Of a stretch of DNA of 64,000 bases, positions 1-9,733 are shown in pieces. The position numbers and the translations under genes are program-made. Location: NCBI RefSeq assembly GCF_001665535.1, contig NZ_LZSQ01000007.1, positions 1-64,000 on the forward strand, given 5' to 3'. The notes below the pieces were generated by a model. That model searched no databases. It saw only the letters and a list, made by a program, of their open reading frames with translations, and was not told the origin of the DNA. Positions within the stretch are counted from its first letter, which is position 1; every line of letters begins with the position of its first letter. This DNA is from Mycobacterium sp. 852002-51961_SCH5331710 (GTDB lineage: Bacteria; Actinomycetota; Actinomycetes; Mycobacteriales; Mycobacteriaceae).

Positions 1-122
1 CGGGTGTGGGGGTTGCTGTGGGCAACGCGGTGCGTACCTCGCTGGTGGTCGTCGTATCGGTCACCTTGCTGGTCTCGCTGTCCATCTACGGTTCCAACGG
101 CAACTTCAACCTGTCCGGGTAG
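1..122 (+). CDS. YrbEB (MlaE-family) permease, C-terminal end only
   Basis: Only the last 39 codons are inside the window, read in the frame whose first full codon starts at base 3 and ending with TAG at 120-122. The tail has a hydrophobic helix rich in Val and Leu and ends NGNFNLSG, as YrbEB proteins of mycobacterial mce operons do. YrbE proteins are the integral membrane (MlaE-type permease) subunits of Mce lipid importers. The gene lies 7 bases before mceA, so the two are very probably co-transcribed. The 5' part and its YrbEA partner lie outside the window. Confidence 0.85.
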   Translation, partial: GVGVAVGNAVRTSLVVVVSVTLLVSLSIYGSNGNFNLSG

Positions 123-129
123 TGGCACG

Positions 130-1350
130 TTGACGACGAACCAGCAGACGCCCGCCCCCGCGGAGCCGCGTGAATACGCAAGACCGGCAGCGGGATTCGT
201 CGCCGTCCTGGCGATCGTCGCGATCGTCGCCATCGCCGTCGCGCTCTTCCGGGGCGATTTCACGAAGACCGAACCGGTCACCGTGATCACCGACCGCGCC
301 GGTCTGGTGATGAACCCCGACGCCAGGGTCAAGCTGCACGGGGCCCAAGTGGGCACTGTCGCCTCGGTCGAACCCCTGCCCGACGGCCGTGCCGCGATCC
401 ACCTCGCAATGGACCCCTCCGCGATGGAGCTGATCCCCGCCAACGTGCGCGTCGACATCGCGTCGTCGACGGTGTTCGGCGCGAAATCTGTTGCGCTGGT
501 TCCGCCTGCGAACCCGTCACCGGAGGTGCTGCGCGCCGGCCAGGTGCTCGACGCCGACCACGTCACCGTCGAGATCAACACCGTCTTCGAACAACTCGTG
601 TCGGTCTTGAACCGCATCGAACCCGCCAAACTTAACGAGACGCTCGGGGCGCTGGCCTCGGGTCTGAGCGGACGCGGCGAGAAGTTCGGGCAGACGATGT
701 CCGATCTGGATGCAATGCTCGCGACGATCGATCCCAGCCTGGATAATCTGAGTCACGACATCGCGGTCATGCCACAGGTTCTCGAGGCCTATGCCGACGC
801 CAGCCCGGACCTGCTGAACATCGTCGACAACGCCACCAGTATCAGCGGCACGATCGTCGACAAGCAGCAGGACCTCGACACCCTGCTGCTCAGCACGATC
901 GGGTTGGCCGACATCGGCGACGAAGTGCTCGCCGGCAACCGCAAGGCGATCACCGACGTCTTCCACCTTCTGGTGCCGACGACCGACCTGACCAACCAGT
1001 ACCATCCGGCGCTGAATTGCCTTCTGGCAGGTATGGCCCCGCTGGCCACCGCCGCACCCGCGCCGGTCCCCGGGGTGCTGCTGCTCGACTCGTTCGTGTT
1101 GGGCTCCGAACGCTACCGCTATCCGCAGAACCTGCCCAAGGTCGCGGCCAAGGGCGGGCCCCAGTGCGCGGGACTGCCCGACGTCGGATACGAAACCCGG
1201 GCACCTTACATCGTCAGCGATATCGACGCGAGCCGTGCGCAGTACGGCAACCAGGGCATCCTGCTGAACTCCGATGCGCTCAAGCAGGCGCTGTTCGGCC
1301 CGATCGACGGTCCGCCCCGCAACTCCTCGCAGATCGGACAACCGGGATGA
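130..1350 (+). CDS. mceA: MceA-family lipid-transport protein
   Basis: A 406-aa protein, first of six consecutive MCE proteins. The chosen start is TTG at 130, directly after the YrbEB stop; it gives the N-terminus MTTNQQTP, followed by one transmembrane helix (about residues 18-38) and an MCE/MlaD domain (about 45-125, with the pattern VKLHGAQVGTV). A long helical region follows. MCE proteins form hexameric tubes that carry lipids across the periplasm to YrbE permeases. No ATG exists near this position, so the rare TTG start is inferred from the alignment of domains and the short gap. Its last bases overlap mceB (ATGA). Which mce cluster (1, 3, 4, 5 and so on) this is cannot be fixed from the sequence. 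Confidence 0.93.
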   Translation: MTTNQQTPAPAEPREYARPAAGFVAVLAIVAIVAIAVALFRGDFTKTEPVTVITDRAGLVMNPDARVKLHGAQVGTVASVEPLPDGRAAIHLAMDPSAMELIPANVRVDIASSTVFGAKSVALVPPANPSPEVLRAGQVLDADHVTVEINTVFEQLVSVLNRIEPAKLNETLGALASGLSGRGEKFGQTMSDLDAMLATIDPSLDNLSHDIAVMPQVLEAYADASPDLLNIVDNATSISGTIVDKQQDLDTLLLSTIGLADIGDEVLAGNRKAITDVFHLLVPTTDLTNQYHPALNCLLAGMAPLATAAPAPVPGVLLLDSFVLGSERYRYPQNLPKVAAKGGPQCAGLPDVGYETRAPYIVSDIDASRAQYGNQGILLNSDALKQALFGPIDGPPRNSSQIGQPG

Positions 1351-2369
1351 GCGGCGCCAAAACTGCGATCAAACTGGGCGCTTTCGGCGCGGTGATGCTG
1401 CTGTTGACCGCCGCGCTGTTCGCCATCTTCGGCCAGTACCGCACCGGGTCCGCACACGACTACTCCGCCGTGTTCACCGACGTCTCCGACCTCAAACCCG
1501 GGGATTCGGTGCGGGTTTCGGGTATCCGCGTCGGCACCGTCCACGACGTCTCCCTGCAACCGGACAACACCGTCGTAGTCACCTTCGACGCCGCCTCCGA
1601 CATCGTGCTCACCACCGGGACCAAAGCCGCGGTGCGTTACCTCAACCTCGTCGGGGATCGCTACCTCGAACTCCTCGACGGACCCGGCTCGACGAGGGTC
1701 GCCGGACCCGGCTCACGAATCCCCGCCGACCGCACCGAGCCGGCCCTGGACCTCGACCTCCTTCTCGGTGGGCTGAAGCCCGTGATCCGCGGCCTGAACC
1801 CCGACGACGTCAACGCCTTGACCCGCTCCTTGATCCAGGTCCTGCAGGGGCAGGGCGGGAACCTCGAATCGCTGTTCGCCAAGACCGCGTCCTTCACCAA
1901 CTCGATCGCCGACAACGGCGAGACGGTTCGGAACCTGATCGACAACCTCAACGCCGTGCTGGCCACCATCGCCAAGGACGGGAAGAAGTTCTCTGGCGCG
2001 GTGGACCGCCTCGAGAAATTGATCACGAGCCTGGCCGCCGACCGTGACCCGATCGGGGAGGCGATCACCGCACTGGACAGCGGGACCGCGTCGCTCGCGG
2101 ATCTGATGACCCAGGCGCGGCCACCACTTGCCGGCAGCGTCGACCAGCTCAACCGCGTCGCTCCGCTGCTCGAGAAGGACATACCGCTTCTCGACATCTC
2201 CCTGCAGAAGGCGCCGCAGAACTACAAGAAGCTCGTGCGTCTCGGCGCGTACGGCAGCTTCCTGAACCAATACCTGTGCGGAATATCGGTCAGGGTCACC
2301 GACCTTCAGGGGCGTACCGCGCACTTCCCATGGATCCTGCAGAACAACGGAAGATGCGGGGAGCCCTGA
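1347..2369 (+). CDS. mceB: MceB-family lipid-transport protein
   Basis: A 340-aa protein starting at ATG 1347 inside an ATGA overlap with mceA. An N-terminal membrane anchor (about residues 10-29) is followed by an MCE domain starting near SAHDYSAVFTDVSDLKPGDS and containing VRVSGIRVGTV, then a long alpha-helical segment. The C-terminus has the pattern NQYLCGISVRV seen near the end of MceB proteins. It is probably one of six different subunits of a hetero-hexameric Mce tube. The gap-free arrangement with mceA and mceC indicates translational coupling in one operon. Confidence 0.93.
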   Translation: MSGAKTAIKLGAFGAVMLLLTAALFAIFGQYRTGSAHDYSAVFTDVSDLKPGDSVRVSGIRVGTVHDVSLQPDNTVVVTFDAASDIVLTTGTKAAVRYLNLVGDRYLELLDGPGSTRVAGPGSRIPADRTEPALDLDLLLGGLKPVIRGLNPDDVNALTRSLIQVLQGQGGNLESLFAKTASFTNSIADNGETVRNLIDNLNAVLATIAKDGKKFSGAVDRLEKLITSLAADRDPIGEAITALDSGTASLADLMTQARPPLAGSVDQLNRVAPLLEKDIPLLDISLQKAPQNYKKLVRLGAYGSFLNQYLCGISVRVTDLQGRTAHFPWILQNNGRCGEP

Positions 2370-3451
2370 TGCTGAAATACCGTGCCCCAGAGCTGATTCG
2401 AGCCGGATTCATCGGCGTTGTTCTCATCGTCCTGATCATCGCTGTGGGGCTGCAACCCGAGCGGCTGTGGTCGTGGGCGACCGCCGTCAGGTATCAGGCA
2501 CTGTTCACCGAGGCCGGCGGTCTGGCGCCGGGCAACGACGTGAAGGTCTCCGGTATGACGGTCGGCTCGGTGTCCGAGGTATCCCTGGACAAGGGCAAGG
2601 CCCTCGTGACGTTCACCGTCGACGGAAAGGTCCGCCTCGGATCGCAGACCACGGCGCACATCCGCACCGGCACCCTGCTGGGGGAGCGCACGCTGGCCCT
2701 GGAACCGGCGGGTGATGACCGGGTGAAGCCGCTGTACGTCATCCCGGTGTCGAGGACCTCGTCGCCGTACTCGCTGACCGAGGCGGTCAGCGAATTCACC
2801 GCGAACACGGCCGACACCGACACCGCATCGATCAACCAGGCCCTCGACACGCTGTCGGACACGATCGACCGGATCGCGCCCCAACTCGGACCGACCTTCG
2901 ACGGGCTGAGCCGGTTGTCGCGCTCACTGAACGGACGCGACGAGTCGCTGGGCCGACTGCTCAAGAGTGCCGCCGACGTCACCGGTGTGCTGTCCGAGCG
3001 CAGCGAGCAGCTGAACACCCTGATCCTCAACGCCAACGACCTGATGGGTGTTCTCGAGACCCGCCGGCACGCCATCGTCAGCCTGCTCGCCAACACCTCG
3101 GTGGTCGCCCAACAGTTGACCGGCCTGGTGCACGACAACGAGCAGGAACTGGCGCCGACGCTGCAGAAGCTCAACGCGGTCTACGAGATGCTCGAGCGTA
3201 ACCGCGACAACATCGCCAAGGCGCTGTCCGGGCTGGCGAAATATCAAGTCACTCAGGGCGAGGCGGTCAACAACGGGTTCTACTACAACGCGTTCGTCGG
3301 CAACCTGCTTCCTGCGCAGTCGCTGCAACCGTTCCTCGACTATGCGCTGGGCTATCGCCGCGGCGTGAACGCCGGACAGCCGCCGGACAACGCGGGGCCC
3401 CGCGCCGAATTCCCCTTCCCGTACAACGGTATTCCGGGAGGGTCGCGATGA
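2369..3451 (+). CDS. mceC: MceC-family lipid-transport protein
   Basis: A 360-aa protein with an N-terminal helix (about residues 10-32) and an MCE domain with VKVSGMTVGSV, then a helical needle region. I chose ATG 2369, which shares its A with the mceB TGA and has a GGGGAG Shine-Dalgarno at 2358-2363. An in-frame ATG at 2354 (five residues longer) is possible but has a poorer ribosome site. The C-terminal 35 residues are Pro/Gly-rich. It overlaps mceD by ATGA at its end. Confidence 0.92.
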   Translation: MLKYRAPELIRAGFIGVVLIVLIIAVGLQPERLWSWATAVRYQALFTEAGGLAPGNDVKVSGMTVGSVSEVSLDKGKALVTFTVDGKVRLGSQTTAHIRTGTLLGERTLALEPAGDDRVKPLYVIPVSRTSSPYSLTEAVSEFTANTADTDTASINQALDTLSDTIDRIAPQLGPTFDGLSRLSRSLNGRDESLGRLLKSAADVTGVLSERSEQLNTLILNANDLMGVLETRRHAIVSLLANTSVVAQQLTGLVHDNEQELAPTLQKLNAVYEMLERNRDNIAKALSGLAKYQVTQGEAVNNGFYYNAFVGNLLPAQSLQPFLDYALGYRRGVNAGQPPDNAGPRAEFPFPYNGIPGGSR

Positions 3452-4896
3452 TCGGCCGCAAAACGCTGTCGACCGTGCTGCTGGTGGTCCTGGTGGGCCT
3501 GCTCGTCGGAGGAACCGCGATGGTCATCCGCCAGGCGTTCTTCGGCCCCAGAACCATCACCGCGTACTTCACCTCCGCCACCGCGATCTACCCCGGCGAC
3601 GAGGTGCGCGTCGCGGGAGTGCGGGTCGGCACGATCAAAGCGATCGAGCCCGACGGAGCCCTGGCCCGCATGCGGCTGTCTGTCGACCGGGACGTGCCGA
3701 TCCCCGTCGACGCCAAAGCGGTCATCGTCGCGCAGAACCTGGTGTCCGCCCGTTATGTCCAGCTCGCCCCCGCCTACGAGACCAGCGGCCCGACACTTCC
3801 CGACAACGCCGTCATCGGCGTCGACCGGACCGCGGTGCCTGTCGAGTGGGACGAGGTCAAGGAGCAACTGACGCGGCTGGCGACGGAACTCGGCCCCAGC
3901 GGCGACATCTCGACGACATCGGTCAGCCGCTTCATCGACAGCGCGGCCAACGCCATGAACGGCAACGGCGACAAACTCCGCGAGACCATCACGCAGCTGG
4001 CGCAGGTCGGCCGAATCCTCGCCGACGGGAGCGGCGACATCGTCGACGTCATCGTCAACCTCCAGACCTTCGTCAACGCACTGCGCGACAGCAACGCCCA
4101 GATCGTGCAGTTCCAGGACCGCCTCGCCACGGTGGGCAGTGTGATCGATTCGAGCAGGTCCGATCTCGACGCCGCACTCACGTATCTCGCCGAAGCCGTC
4201 GGCGAGGTGCAGCGGTTCATCGCGGGCAGCAGGGATCAGACCGCCGAACAGATCCAGCGCCTGGGCGCCGTCACACAGAACCTCGCCGACAATCGGCTGA
4301 CCCTCGAGAACGTGCTCCACGTCGCGCCCAACGCCATCGGCAACGGATACAACATCTACAACCCCGACACCGGCACCATGATCGGCGGCTTCGCATTGGC
4401 GAACTTCGCCAACCCGGTGCAGCTGGTGTGCTCGTCGATCGCCGCGGTGAAGAACGCCACGGCGCCCGAGGCGTCGAAGGCGTGCGCCGAATACCTCGGT
4501 CCGGCACTGCGATTGCTCAACTTCAACTATCTGCCGATGCCGTTCAACGCCTACCTGCAGAAGTCGCCGAGCCCGGGCAACCTGATCTATTCGGATCCTG
4601 CGCTGGCACCCGGGGGAGCCGGCGGGGCTCCGCAACCTCCTGAGGCCCCACCGGCGGTGTCGGCGTACACCGGCGCCGGTGATGTGCCGCCGCCCGCGGG
4701 GTGGGCCACCGCGCCCGGTCCGCCCGGCGCCTACGCCCCGAACGGGCTGCCGGCCGCACCCCAACCCGCCCTGTATCCGGGCGCGCCGATCCCGCCGGGC
4801 CCGCCGACGACGGTCTCGCAGCCGACGACGCTCGAGGACATGTTGCTGCCTGCCGAGGCGCCGGCACCGCCCGCGACCCCGATGGGGCCGTCATGA
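3448..4896 (+). CDS. mceD: MceD-family lipid-transport protein
   Basis: A 482-aa protein starting at ATG 3448 (ATGA overlap with mceC). It has an N-terminal membrane helix (about residues 8-27), an MCE domain (VRVAGVRVGTIKAIEP), a helical domain to about residue 330, and a last ~90 residues that are strongly Pro/Ala/Gly rich, presumably an extended surface-exposed tail. Mycobacterial MceD proteins commonly end in such a low-complexity tail. It couples by ATGA overlap to mceE. Confidence 0.92.
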   Translation: MIGRKTLSTVLLVVLVGLLVGGTAMVIRQAFFGPRTITAYFTSATAIYPGDEVRVAGVRVGTIKAIEPDGALARMRLSVDRDVPIPVDAKAVIVAQNLVSARYVQLAPAYETSGPTLPDNAVIGVDRTAVPVEWDEVKEQLTRLATELGPSGDISTTSVSRFIDSAANAMNGNGDKLRETITQLAQVGRILADGSGDIVDVIVNLQTFVNALRDSNAQIVQFQDRLATVGSVIDSSRSDLDAALTYLAEAVGEVQRFIAGSRDQTAEQIQRLGAVTQNLADNRLTLENVLHVAPNAIGNGYNIYNPDTGTMIGGFALANFANPVQLVCSSIAAVKNATAPEASKACAEYLGPALRLLNFNYLPMPFNAYLQKSPSPGNLIYSDPALAPGGAGGAPQPPEAPPAVSAYTGAGDVPPPAGWATAPGPPGAYAPNGLPAAPQPALYPGAPIPPGPPTTVSQPTTLEDMLLPAEAPAPPATPMGPS

Positions 4897-6140
4897 TGAG
4901 TGCCCGCTCGATCCGCCGCCTCGTAGTCATGGCGTGCTGCGTCGCCCTCGCGGTGACCGGGTGCACGTTCGAAGGCGTGAACTCGCTGCCGCTGCCGGGC
5001 ACGGTGGGCCGGGGTGAGGGCGCCGCCGTGTATCACGTCCAGGTCGCGAATGTTGGTTCGCTGGAACCCAATTCACCGGTCCTCCTCGGTGACGTGGTCG
5101 TCGGCAGCATCGGCAGGATGAAGGTGACGAACTGGCACGCCGACATCGAGGTGTCGGTGCGGCCCGACGTCGTGATACCCGCGAACGCGGTGGCGACCGT
5201 GGGACAGACCAGCCTGCTCGGCTCGATGCACCTGGCGCTCGACCCGCCCCTGGGGCAGGCACCCAGCGGCGCGCTGGAAGCCGGGTCGACCATCGGACTC
5301 GACAGGTCATCGACGTACCCGTCCACCGAACAGACGCTGTCGTCGCTGTCGGTCGTGGTCAACGGCGGCGGCCTCGGGCAGATGGGTGACATCGTCCGTG
5401 AGTTCAACGCCGCACTGAACGGACGCGAGGACCAGATCAGGGACCTGCTGGTCCGCCTGAACGATTTCATCGGGATGCTCGACACCCAACGCGATGACAT
5501 CAACGCCTCCATCGCCGCGATGGACCGGATGTCGAGCACGTTCGCCGCCGAACGGGACGTCATCACGGCTGGGCTGCAACGCATTCCGCCCGCTCTCGAT
5601 GTGCTGATCAAGGAACGGCCGCGCATCACCGAGGCGCTCGAGCGCCTGGGACGATTCAGCGACACGGCCACCGGACTGATCAACGACACGAAAGACGACA
5701 TCGTGCGCAACCTCGCCAACCTCGAACCGACGTTGCGCGCGCTCGCCGACGTCGGCCCGAACCTGGGCACCGTCCTGGCCTACGCGCCGACGTTCCCCTA
5801 CACGCAGAGCTTCATCGACCGTGCGATCCGCGGCGACTACATGAACCAGTTCATCATCTTCGACTTCACCATTCCGCGGCTCAAGCGGGGGTTGTTCCTC
5901 GGCACCCGCTGGGGGCAGGAGGGCGCGCCGATGGTGCCCGCGCCGGGCGATCCCTGGTACCTGACCTACACCCTGGACCCGTTGAACGCGCCGATCACAC
6001 CGGCGCCAACCGAGGTCGCCGAGCCACCACCGCTCGTCGAAAGCGCCGACGGCTCAGATGATTCGGCCGCGGTCGTCGTCGACCATGGATCCGGCCTCGC
6101 GGCGGACGGCGCGGGTGTTGCCGGGGGAGGCGGCAACTGA
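4893..6140 (+). CDS. mceE: MceE-family lipoprotein (LprK/LprN-like)
   Basis: A 415-aa MCE-family lipoprotein. From ATG 4893 (overlapping the mceD TGA) the N-terminus is Arg-rich and hydrophobic and ends in a lipobox (AVTGC, Cys24), so the mature protein should be diacylglyceryl-anchored. The MCE domain follows (about 45-125, with VLLGDVVVGSIGRM) and then the helical domain. In mycobacterial mce operons the fifth gene is the lipoprotein member, which this matches. A second ATG three bases downstream is an equally possible start. Confidence 0.93.
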   Translation: MMSARSIRRLVVMACCVALAVTGCTFEGVNSLPLPGTVGRGEGAAVYHVQVANVGSLEPNSPVLLGDVVVGSIGRMKVTNWHADIEVSVRPDVVIPANAVATVGQTSLLGSMHLALDPPLGQAPSGALEAGSTIGLDRSSTYPSTEQTLSSLSVVVNGGGLGQMGDIVREFNAALNGREDQIRDLLVRLNDFIGMLDTQRDDINASIAAMDRMSSTFAAERDVITAGLQRIPPALDVLIKERPRITEALERLGRFSDTATGLINDTKDDIVRNLANLEPTLRALADVGPNLGTVLAYAPTFPYTQSFIDRAIRGDYMNQFIIFDFTIPRLKRGLFLGTRWGQEGAPMVPAPGDPWYLTYTLDPLNAPITPAPTEVAEPPPLVESADGSDDSAAVVVDHGSGLAADGAGVAGGGGN

Positions 6141-7687
6141 TGTTGACGCGCTTCGTCCGCAATCAGCTCATCATCTTCACCATCGCCTCGGTGATCGGCA
6201 TCGCGTTGATGGTGTTCGGTTACATGCAGGTGCCGACGCTGCTGGGCATCGGCCGCATCACGGTGCAGCTCGAACTGCCCGGCACCGGTGGCCTTTACCG
6301 GTTCTCGAACGTGACCTATCGCGGTGTCCAGATGGGCAAGGTCCTCGACGTGCGCGCCACCCGCGAGGGGGCCGTCGCGACGCTGTCGCTGAACACCTCA
6401 CCGAAGGTTCCGGCCGACACCCGCGCCGCCGTGCGCAGCGTGTCTGCCGTCGGGGAACAGTACGTCGACCTGGTGCCCGACGACACGCACGGACCGTTCC
6501 TGCAGGACGGCTCGGTGATCCCCCGGGAGAAGACCTCGGTACCGCAAGCCGTCGGCCCGATGCTCGATCAGGTCAGCGCCCTGATCGACAGCATTCCGAA
6601 GGACAAGATCAGCGGTCTGCTCGACGAGTCGTTCAAGGCATTCGACGGGGCCGGATACGACTTCGGCTCACTGATCGACTCGTCGGCGAAGATCGTCGGT
6701 GACGGCAACGCGATCGCCGACAAGACACGGGCGTTGATCGACGACAGCCGTCCGCTGCTGGACGGCCAGGCGCAATCGGCCGACGCCATCCGCAGCTGGG
6801 CGCGCAGCGTGGCGGGCATCACCGGTCAACTCCAGGCCGATGACGCGCAGGTGCGCACGATTCTCGAGGTCGGTCCCGGCGCGGCCGACGAGGCCTCGCG
6901 GTTGTTCAACGACGTCAAGGCGACCCTCCCCGTGCTGTTGGCCAACCTGACGTCGGTCGGCGAGGTCGGCGTGACGTATCACGCCGCGCTGGAACAACTT
7001 CTGGTGCTGTTTCCGCCGTATGTGGCGGCCACGCAGACCGTCGGCGTTGCGCGCAACAACCCCACCGGCATGGCGATGGGCGATTTCACGCTGGTGATCA
7101 GCGACCCGCCCGCGTGCACGGTCGGGTTCCTACCGCCGAACCAGTGGCGCTCACCCGAGGACGAGACGATCGTCGACACGCCCGACGGCCTGTACTGCAA
7201 ACTGCCGCAGGATTCGCCCATCGGGGTGCGCGGGGCGCGCAACTATCCGTGCCTGGCGCATCCGGGCAAGCGCGCGCCGACCGCCGAAATGTGCCAGAGC
7301 GACAAGCCGTTCGAGCCGCTGGCGATGCGCCAGCATCCGCTGGGCGCGTACCCGATCGATCCGAACCTGATCGCCCAGGGCTTCGCACCCGACGACCGCG
7401 TCGACTTCGAAGAGCGGATCTACGGTCCGGTGCAAGGCACGCCGATGCCGCCCGCCCAACCAGGCGAAGCTGCGTCACCGTCACCGCCACCGCCGCCGCC
7501 CGGCGGTGCAGCTCCCGCCACGGCCCCGAGTTCCTCGAGCTCGGGTGGCCCGTCCGTCGCCTTCGCCCCCTACGATCCGCAGACGGGTCAGTACGCGACG
7601 CCGGACGGACAGGTGTTCCGGCAAGCCGACCTGGCGGCGCCGGCGGGCCCGAAGTCGTGGCAGGACCTACTCGTCCCGAATGGGTAA
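6140..7687 (+). CDS. mceF: MceF-family lipid-transport protein
   Basis: A 515-aa protein starting at ATG 6140, sharing a base with the mceE stop. It has an N-terminal membrane helix (about residues 10-30), an MCE domain beginning GGLYRFSNVTYRGVQMGKV, a helical region, a Cys-containing segment (about 310-380) and a Pro/Ser-rich tail ending KSWQDLLVPNG, a characteristic MceF terminus. It closes the operon. No mce-associated (mas) membrane proteins follow; the next gene is convergent 5 bases downstream. Confidence 0.93.
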   Translation: MLTRFVRNQLIIFTIASVIGIALMVFGYMQVPTLLGIGRITVQLELPGTGGLYRFSNVTYRGVQMGKVLDVRATREGAVATLSLNTSPKVPADTRAAVRSVSAVGEQYVDLVPDDTHGPFLQDGSVIPREKTSVPQAVGPMLDQVSALIDSIPKDKISGLLDESFKAFDGAGYDFGSLIDSSAKIVGDGNAIADKTRALIDDSRPLLDGQAQSADAIRSWARSVAGITGQLQADDAQVRTILEVGPGAADEASRLFNDVKATLPVLLANLTSVGEVGVTYHAALEQLLVLFPPYVAATQTVGVARNNPTGMAMGDFTLVISDPPACTVGFLPPNQWRSPEDETIVDTPDGLYCKLPQDSPIGVRGARNYPCLAHPGKRAPTAEMCQSDKPFEPLAMRQHPLGAYPIDPNLIAQGFAPDDRVDFEERIYGPVQGTPMPPAQPGEAASPSPPPPPPGGAAPATAPSSSSSGGPSVAFAPYDPQTGQYATPDGQVFRQADLAAPAGPKSWQDLLVPNG

Positions 7688-7692
7688 GCGGG

Positions 7693-8205
7693 TCAGGCGT
7701 CGTTCTTGACGAGCTTGAACGGCATGTTGATGAAGACCGGCTTGCTGACGCCGCACGCGCCGCTGGGGCCGGTGGTCTGGTCTTCGCCCGCCAGCGTCGT
7801 CGATGCGGGGTCGGTCAGGCTGCCGTCCTCATTGACGGGGACGAACCGGAACACCTGAAGACCGGGGGCCGCCGTGCCATCGGGACACGGAATCCAGTCC
7901 TCCACCGTGTGCTTGACGTACCAGACGCCACCCGTCTTGTAGATCGGGGCGGTCCAACCGAAGTCGCTGACGACCGTGCCGGTGCACTCGGTCGGATAGC
8001 TGCACGTCGTGGTGATGGTCCAGGTGCTGCGCAGGCTGGCCTCGTCGCGGAACCTGTCGTTGGTCTTGGCGTATTCGCCGTTCGAGGTGGCGGTGTAGCG
8101 GCCGTTGAGGCCCCACTCGTTGTCGGTGGCCTGGGCTGCACCGGTCAAGCCGATGCCCGTCACGGCGGCAGCGACGACACCCACCGCGACACCGGTCATC
8201 CGCAT
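7693..8205 (-). CDS. secreted protein of unknown function
   Basis: A 170-aa protein with a Sec signal peptide (MRMTGVAVGVVAAAVTGIGL, cleavage probably after AAQA). The mature part has four to six Cys and a Trp/Tyr-rich beta-type composition. The ATG at 8205 is preceded by AAGGAG at six bases, which makes it preferable to the GTG 15 bases upstream. The protein resembles the small secreted proteins often found around mce clusters in mycobacteria, but I cannot assign a function. Convergent with mceF and divergent from the next gene, which encodes another small exported protein. Confidence 0.75.
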   Translation of the reverse strand: MRMTGVAVGVVAAAVTGIGLTGAAQATDNEWGLNGRYTATSNGEYAKTNDRFRDEASLRSTWTITTTCSYPTECTGTVVSDFGWTAPIYKTGGVWYVKHTVEDWIPCPDGTAAPGLQVFRFVPVNEDGSLTDPASTTLAGEDQTTGPSGACGVSKPVFINMPFKLVKNDA

Positions 8206-8353
8206 CGCCGTCTCCTTCACCGATCGTGACGAATGATCAACCTAGGCCGGTTCCGGCGCGCAGGACGATCCGCGTCCGCTCAGTGGAACAGGTGATCCCG
8301 CTGAGCGGCACCACCGCCGTCGGTCGTCGTCGACATGACGTATCAAGGACACT

Positions 8354-8809
8354 GTGCCTGTCCGACGCCGTTCCGTCGCCTCCGCATTGATCGGTGTGAC
8401 GCTGGCCGTCGCGGCGTTGTTCGCCCCGGGGCCAGCCCGCGCCGAGACCGTCTACGGCAACTTCCATCTCGTGATCGACGGGCGCTACGACTTCCACACG
8501 TGGCTGTGGGCCATCTCGCGCTGCCCCGGCGACTGCGTGCACATCCAGGCGACCCCGCAGCCCATCGCGAAAGCGTTTGCCTACCGCGGTGATGCACACC
8601 TCGTCGATGGCCGGTACACGCTGACCGTCGACGTTCCGGACGGACTGCGGTGCGGCAACGTCTACTACGGTCCGGTGATCCCGACCCGGGATGTCTATTC
8701 GTGGGATGCGGCGACTCGGTCGGGCACCCTCGAATCGTCGTTCGCGACCGGCTGCGACGGTGCGCCGGGCGGGACCTTCACCTACCCGTTCAGCCTCGCT
8801 CGCCTTTAG
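8354..8809 (+). CDS. secreted protein of unknown function
   Basis: A 151-aa protein starting at GTG 8354 with AAGGA at 8345-8349. An Arg-rich n-region, hydrophobic core and APGPARAE cleavage site indicate Sec export. The mature part contains four Cys (probably two disulfides) and is rich in aromatic residues, with a pattern broadly similar to its divergent neighbour at 7693-8205, so both may belong to the same class of small exported mycobacterial proteins. The 148-base space between the two starts must hold both promoters. Function unknown. Confidence 0.7.
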   Translation: MPVRRRSVASALIGVTLAVAALFAPGPARAETVYGNFHLVIDGRYDFHTWLWAISRCPGDCVHIQATPQPIAKAFAYRGDAHLVDGRYTLTVDVPDGLRCGNVYYGPVIPTRDVYSWDAATRSGTLESSFATGCDGAPGGTFTYPFSLARL

Positions 8810-8866
8810 CTTGCAGCCACGGAAATCCCGTGGACGGATCCGGTCGGCATCCCGTTCAATGCACTA

Positions 8867-9733
8867 ATGACGGGCCACGCACGCACCGGCGCTCTGATGG
8901 CGGTCGCGTCGATGCTGTGTGTGCAGACCGGCGCGGCGATCGCCGTCACGCTGATCGACCGCATCGGCGCCGAAGGAGCGGCGTGGCTGCGCCTGGCCTG
9001 GGCGGGTGTGCTCATGCTCCTGATCGTCCGGCCGCGCCCAAAAGCCTTCACCTGGGCGAGCTTTCGGATGTGTGTGGTGCTCGGAGTGGTGACCGCGGGC
9101 ATCACCCTGCTCTTCATGGCCGCACTGGCCCGCATCCCGTTGGGCACCGCCAGCGCGATCGAATTCCTCGGCCCGTTGGGTGTGGCGGTGGTGCACGGTA
9201 CGGGGCGCGGTCGCGTGCTCTGGCCGGGCTTCGCCGCCGTTGGGGTCATCCTGCTCACTCAGCCGTGGGCGGGGCACGTCGACGGTGTCGGCGTGCTGTT
9301 CGCGCTGGCCTCCGCGGTCTGCTGGGCCGGCTACATCCTGCTGACCCAGCGGGTGGGGGACGAGGTGTCGGGCATGAACGGGCTCGCCGTGTCGATGCCG
9401 GTTGCGGGCATCGTGGCCACGCTGGCCGTCGGGCACCTCGTGTTGCCGCGCCTCTCGGTCGACATCCTGCTGATCGGGCTGGGCCTGGCGATCCTGTTGC
9501 CCGTCGTGCCGTTCGCGTTGGAGTTGCTGGCGTTGCGACGGCTCACCACCGCGGCGTTCGGCACGCTGATGGCGCTCGAACCGGGCTTCGCGATGGGCGT
9601 CGGCCTCGTCATCCTGCGTCAGGTGCCCGCGGCGCTCGGCGTGCTGGGCATGTGCTTCGTCGTGGCCGCCGGGATCGGTGCCGCCCGCAGCGGCGCGCGC
9701 CAGCCCGCGGTGCCGGCCGAGGTCGGTGTGTAG
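8867..9733 (+). CDS. EamA/RhtA-type drug/metabolite exporter
   Basis: A 288-aa inner-membrane protein with about ten hydrophobic segments arranged as two EamA repeats. The motif [14 protein letters not shown] in the first repeat is typical of the RhtA (threonine/homoserine exporter) branch of the DMT superfamily. Starts at ATG 8867. The gene ends at 9733, immediately abutting the convergent stop of the polyamine permease at 9734. Substrate is inferred only from family resemblance; amino acid efflux is the likeliest role. Confidence 0.85.
   Translation: MTGHARTGALMAVASMLCVQTGAAIAVTLIDRIGAEGAAWLRLAWAGVLMLLIVRPRPKAFTWASFRMCVVLGVVTAGITLLFMAALARIPLGTASAIEFLGPLGVAVVHGTGRGRVLWPGFAAVGVILLTQPWAGHVDGVGVLFALASAVCWAGYILLTQRVGDEVSGMNGLAVSMPVAGIVATLAVGHLVLPRLSVDILLIGLGLAILLPVVPFALELLALRRLTTAAFGTLMALEPGFAMGVGLVILRQVPAALGVLGMCFVVAAGIGAARSGARQPAVPAEVGV

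Noticed and set aside
3352..4764. 470-codon minus-strand open frame in the mce operon
   Set aside because: Antisense to mceD, with no domain features; arises from GC-rich third-position bias.
1..7687. Assigning the mce operon a number (mce1, mce3, mce4 or mce5)
   Set aside because: Flanking genes are not diagnostic and the upstream yrbE genes are outside the window; a phylogeny would be needed.
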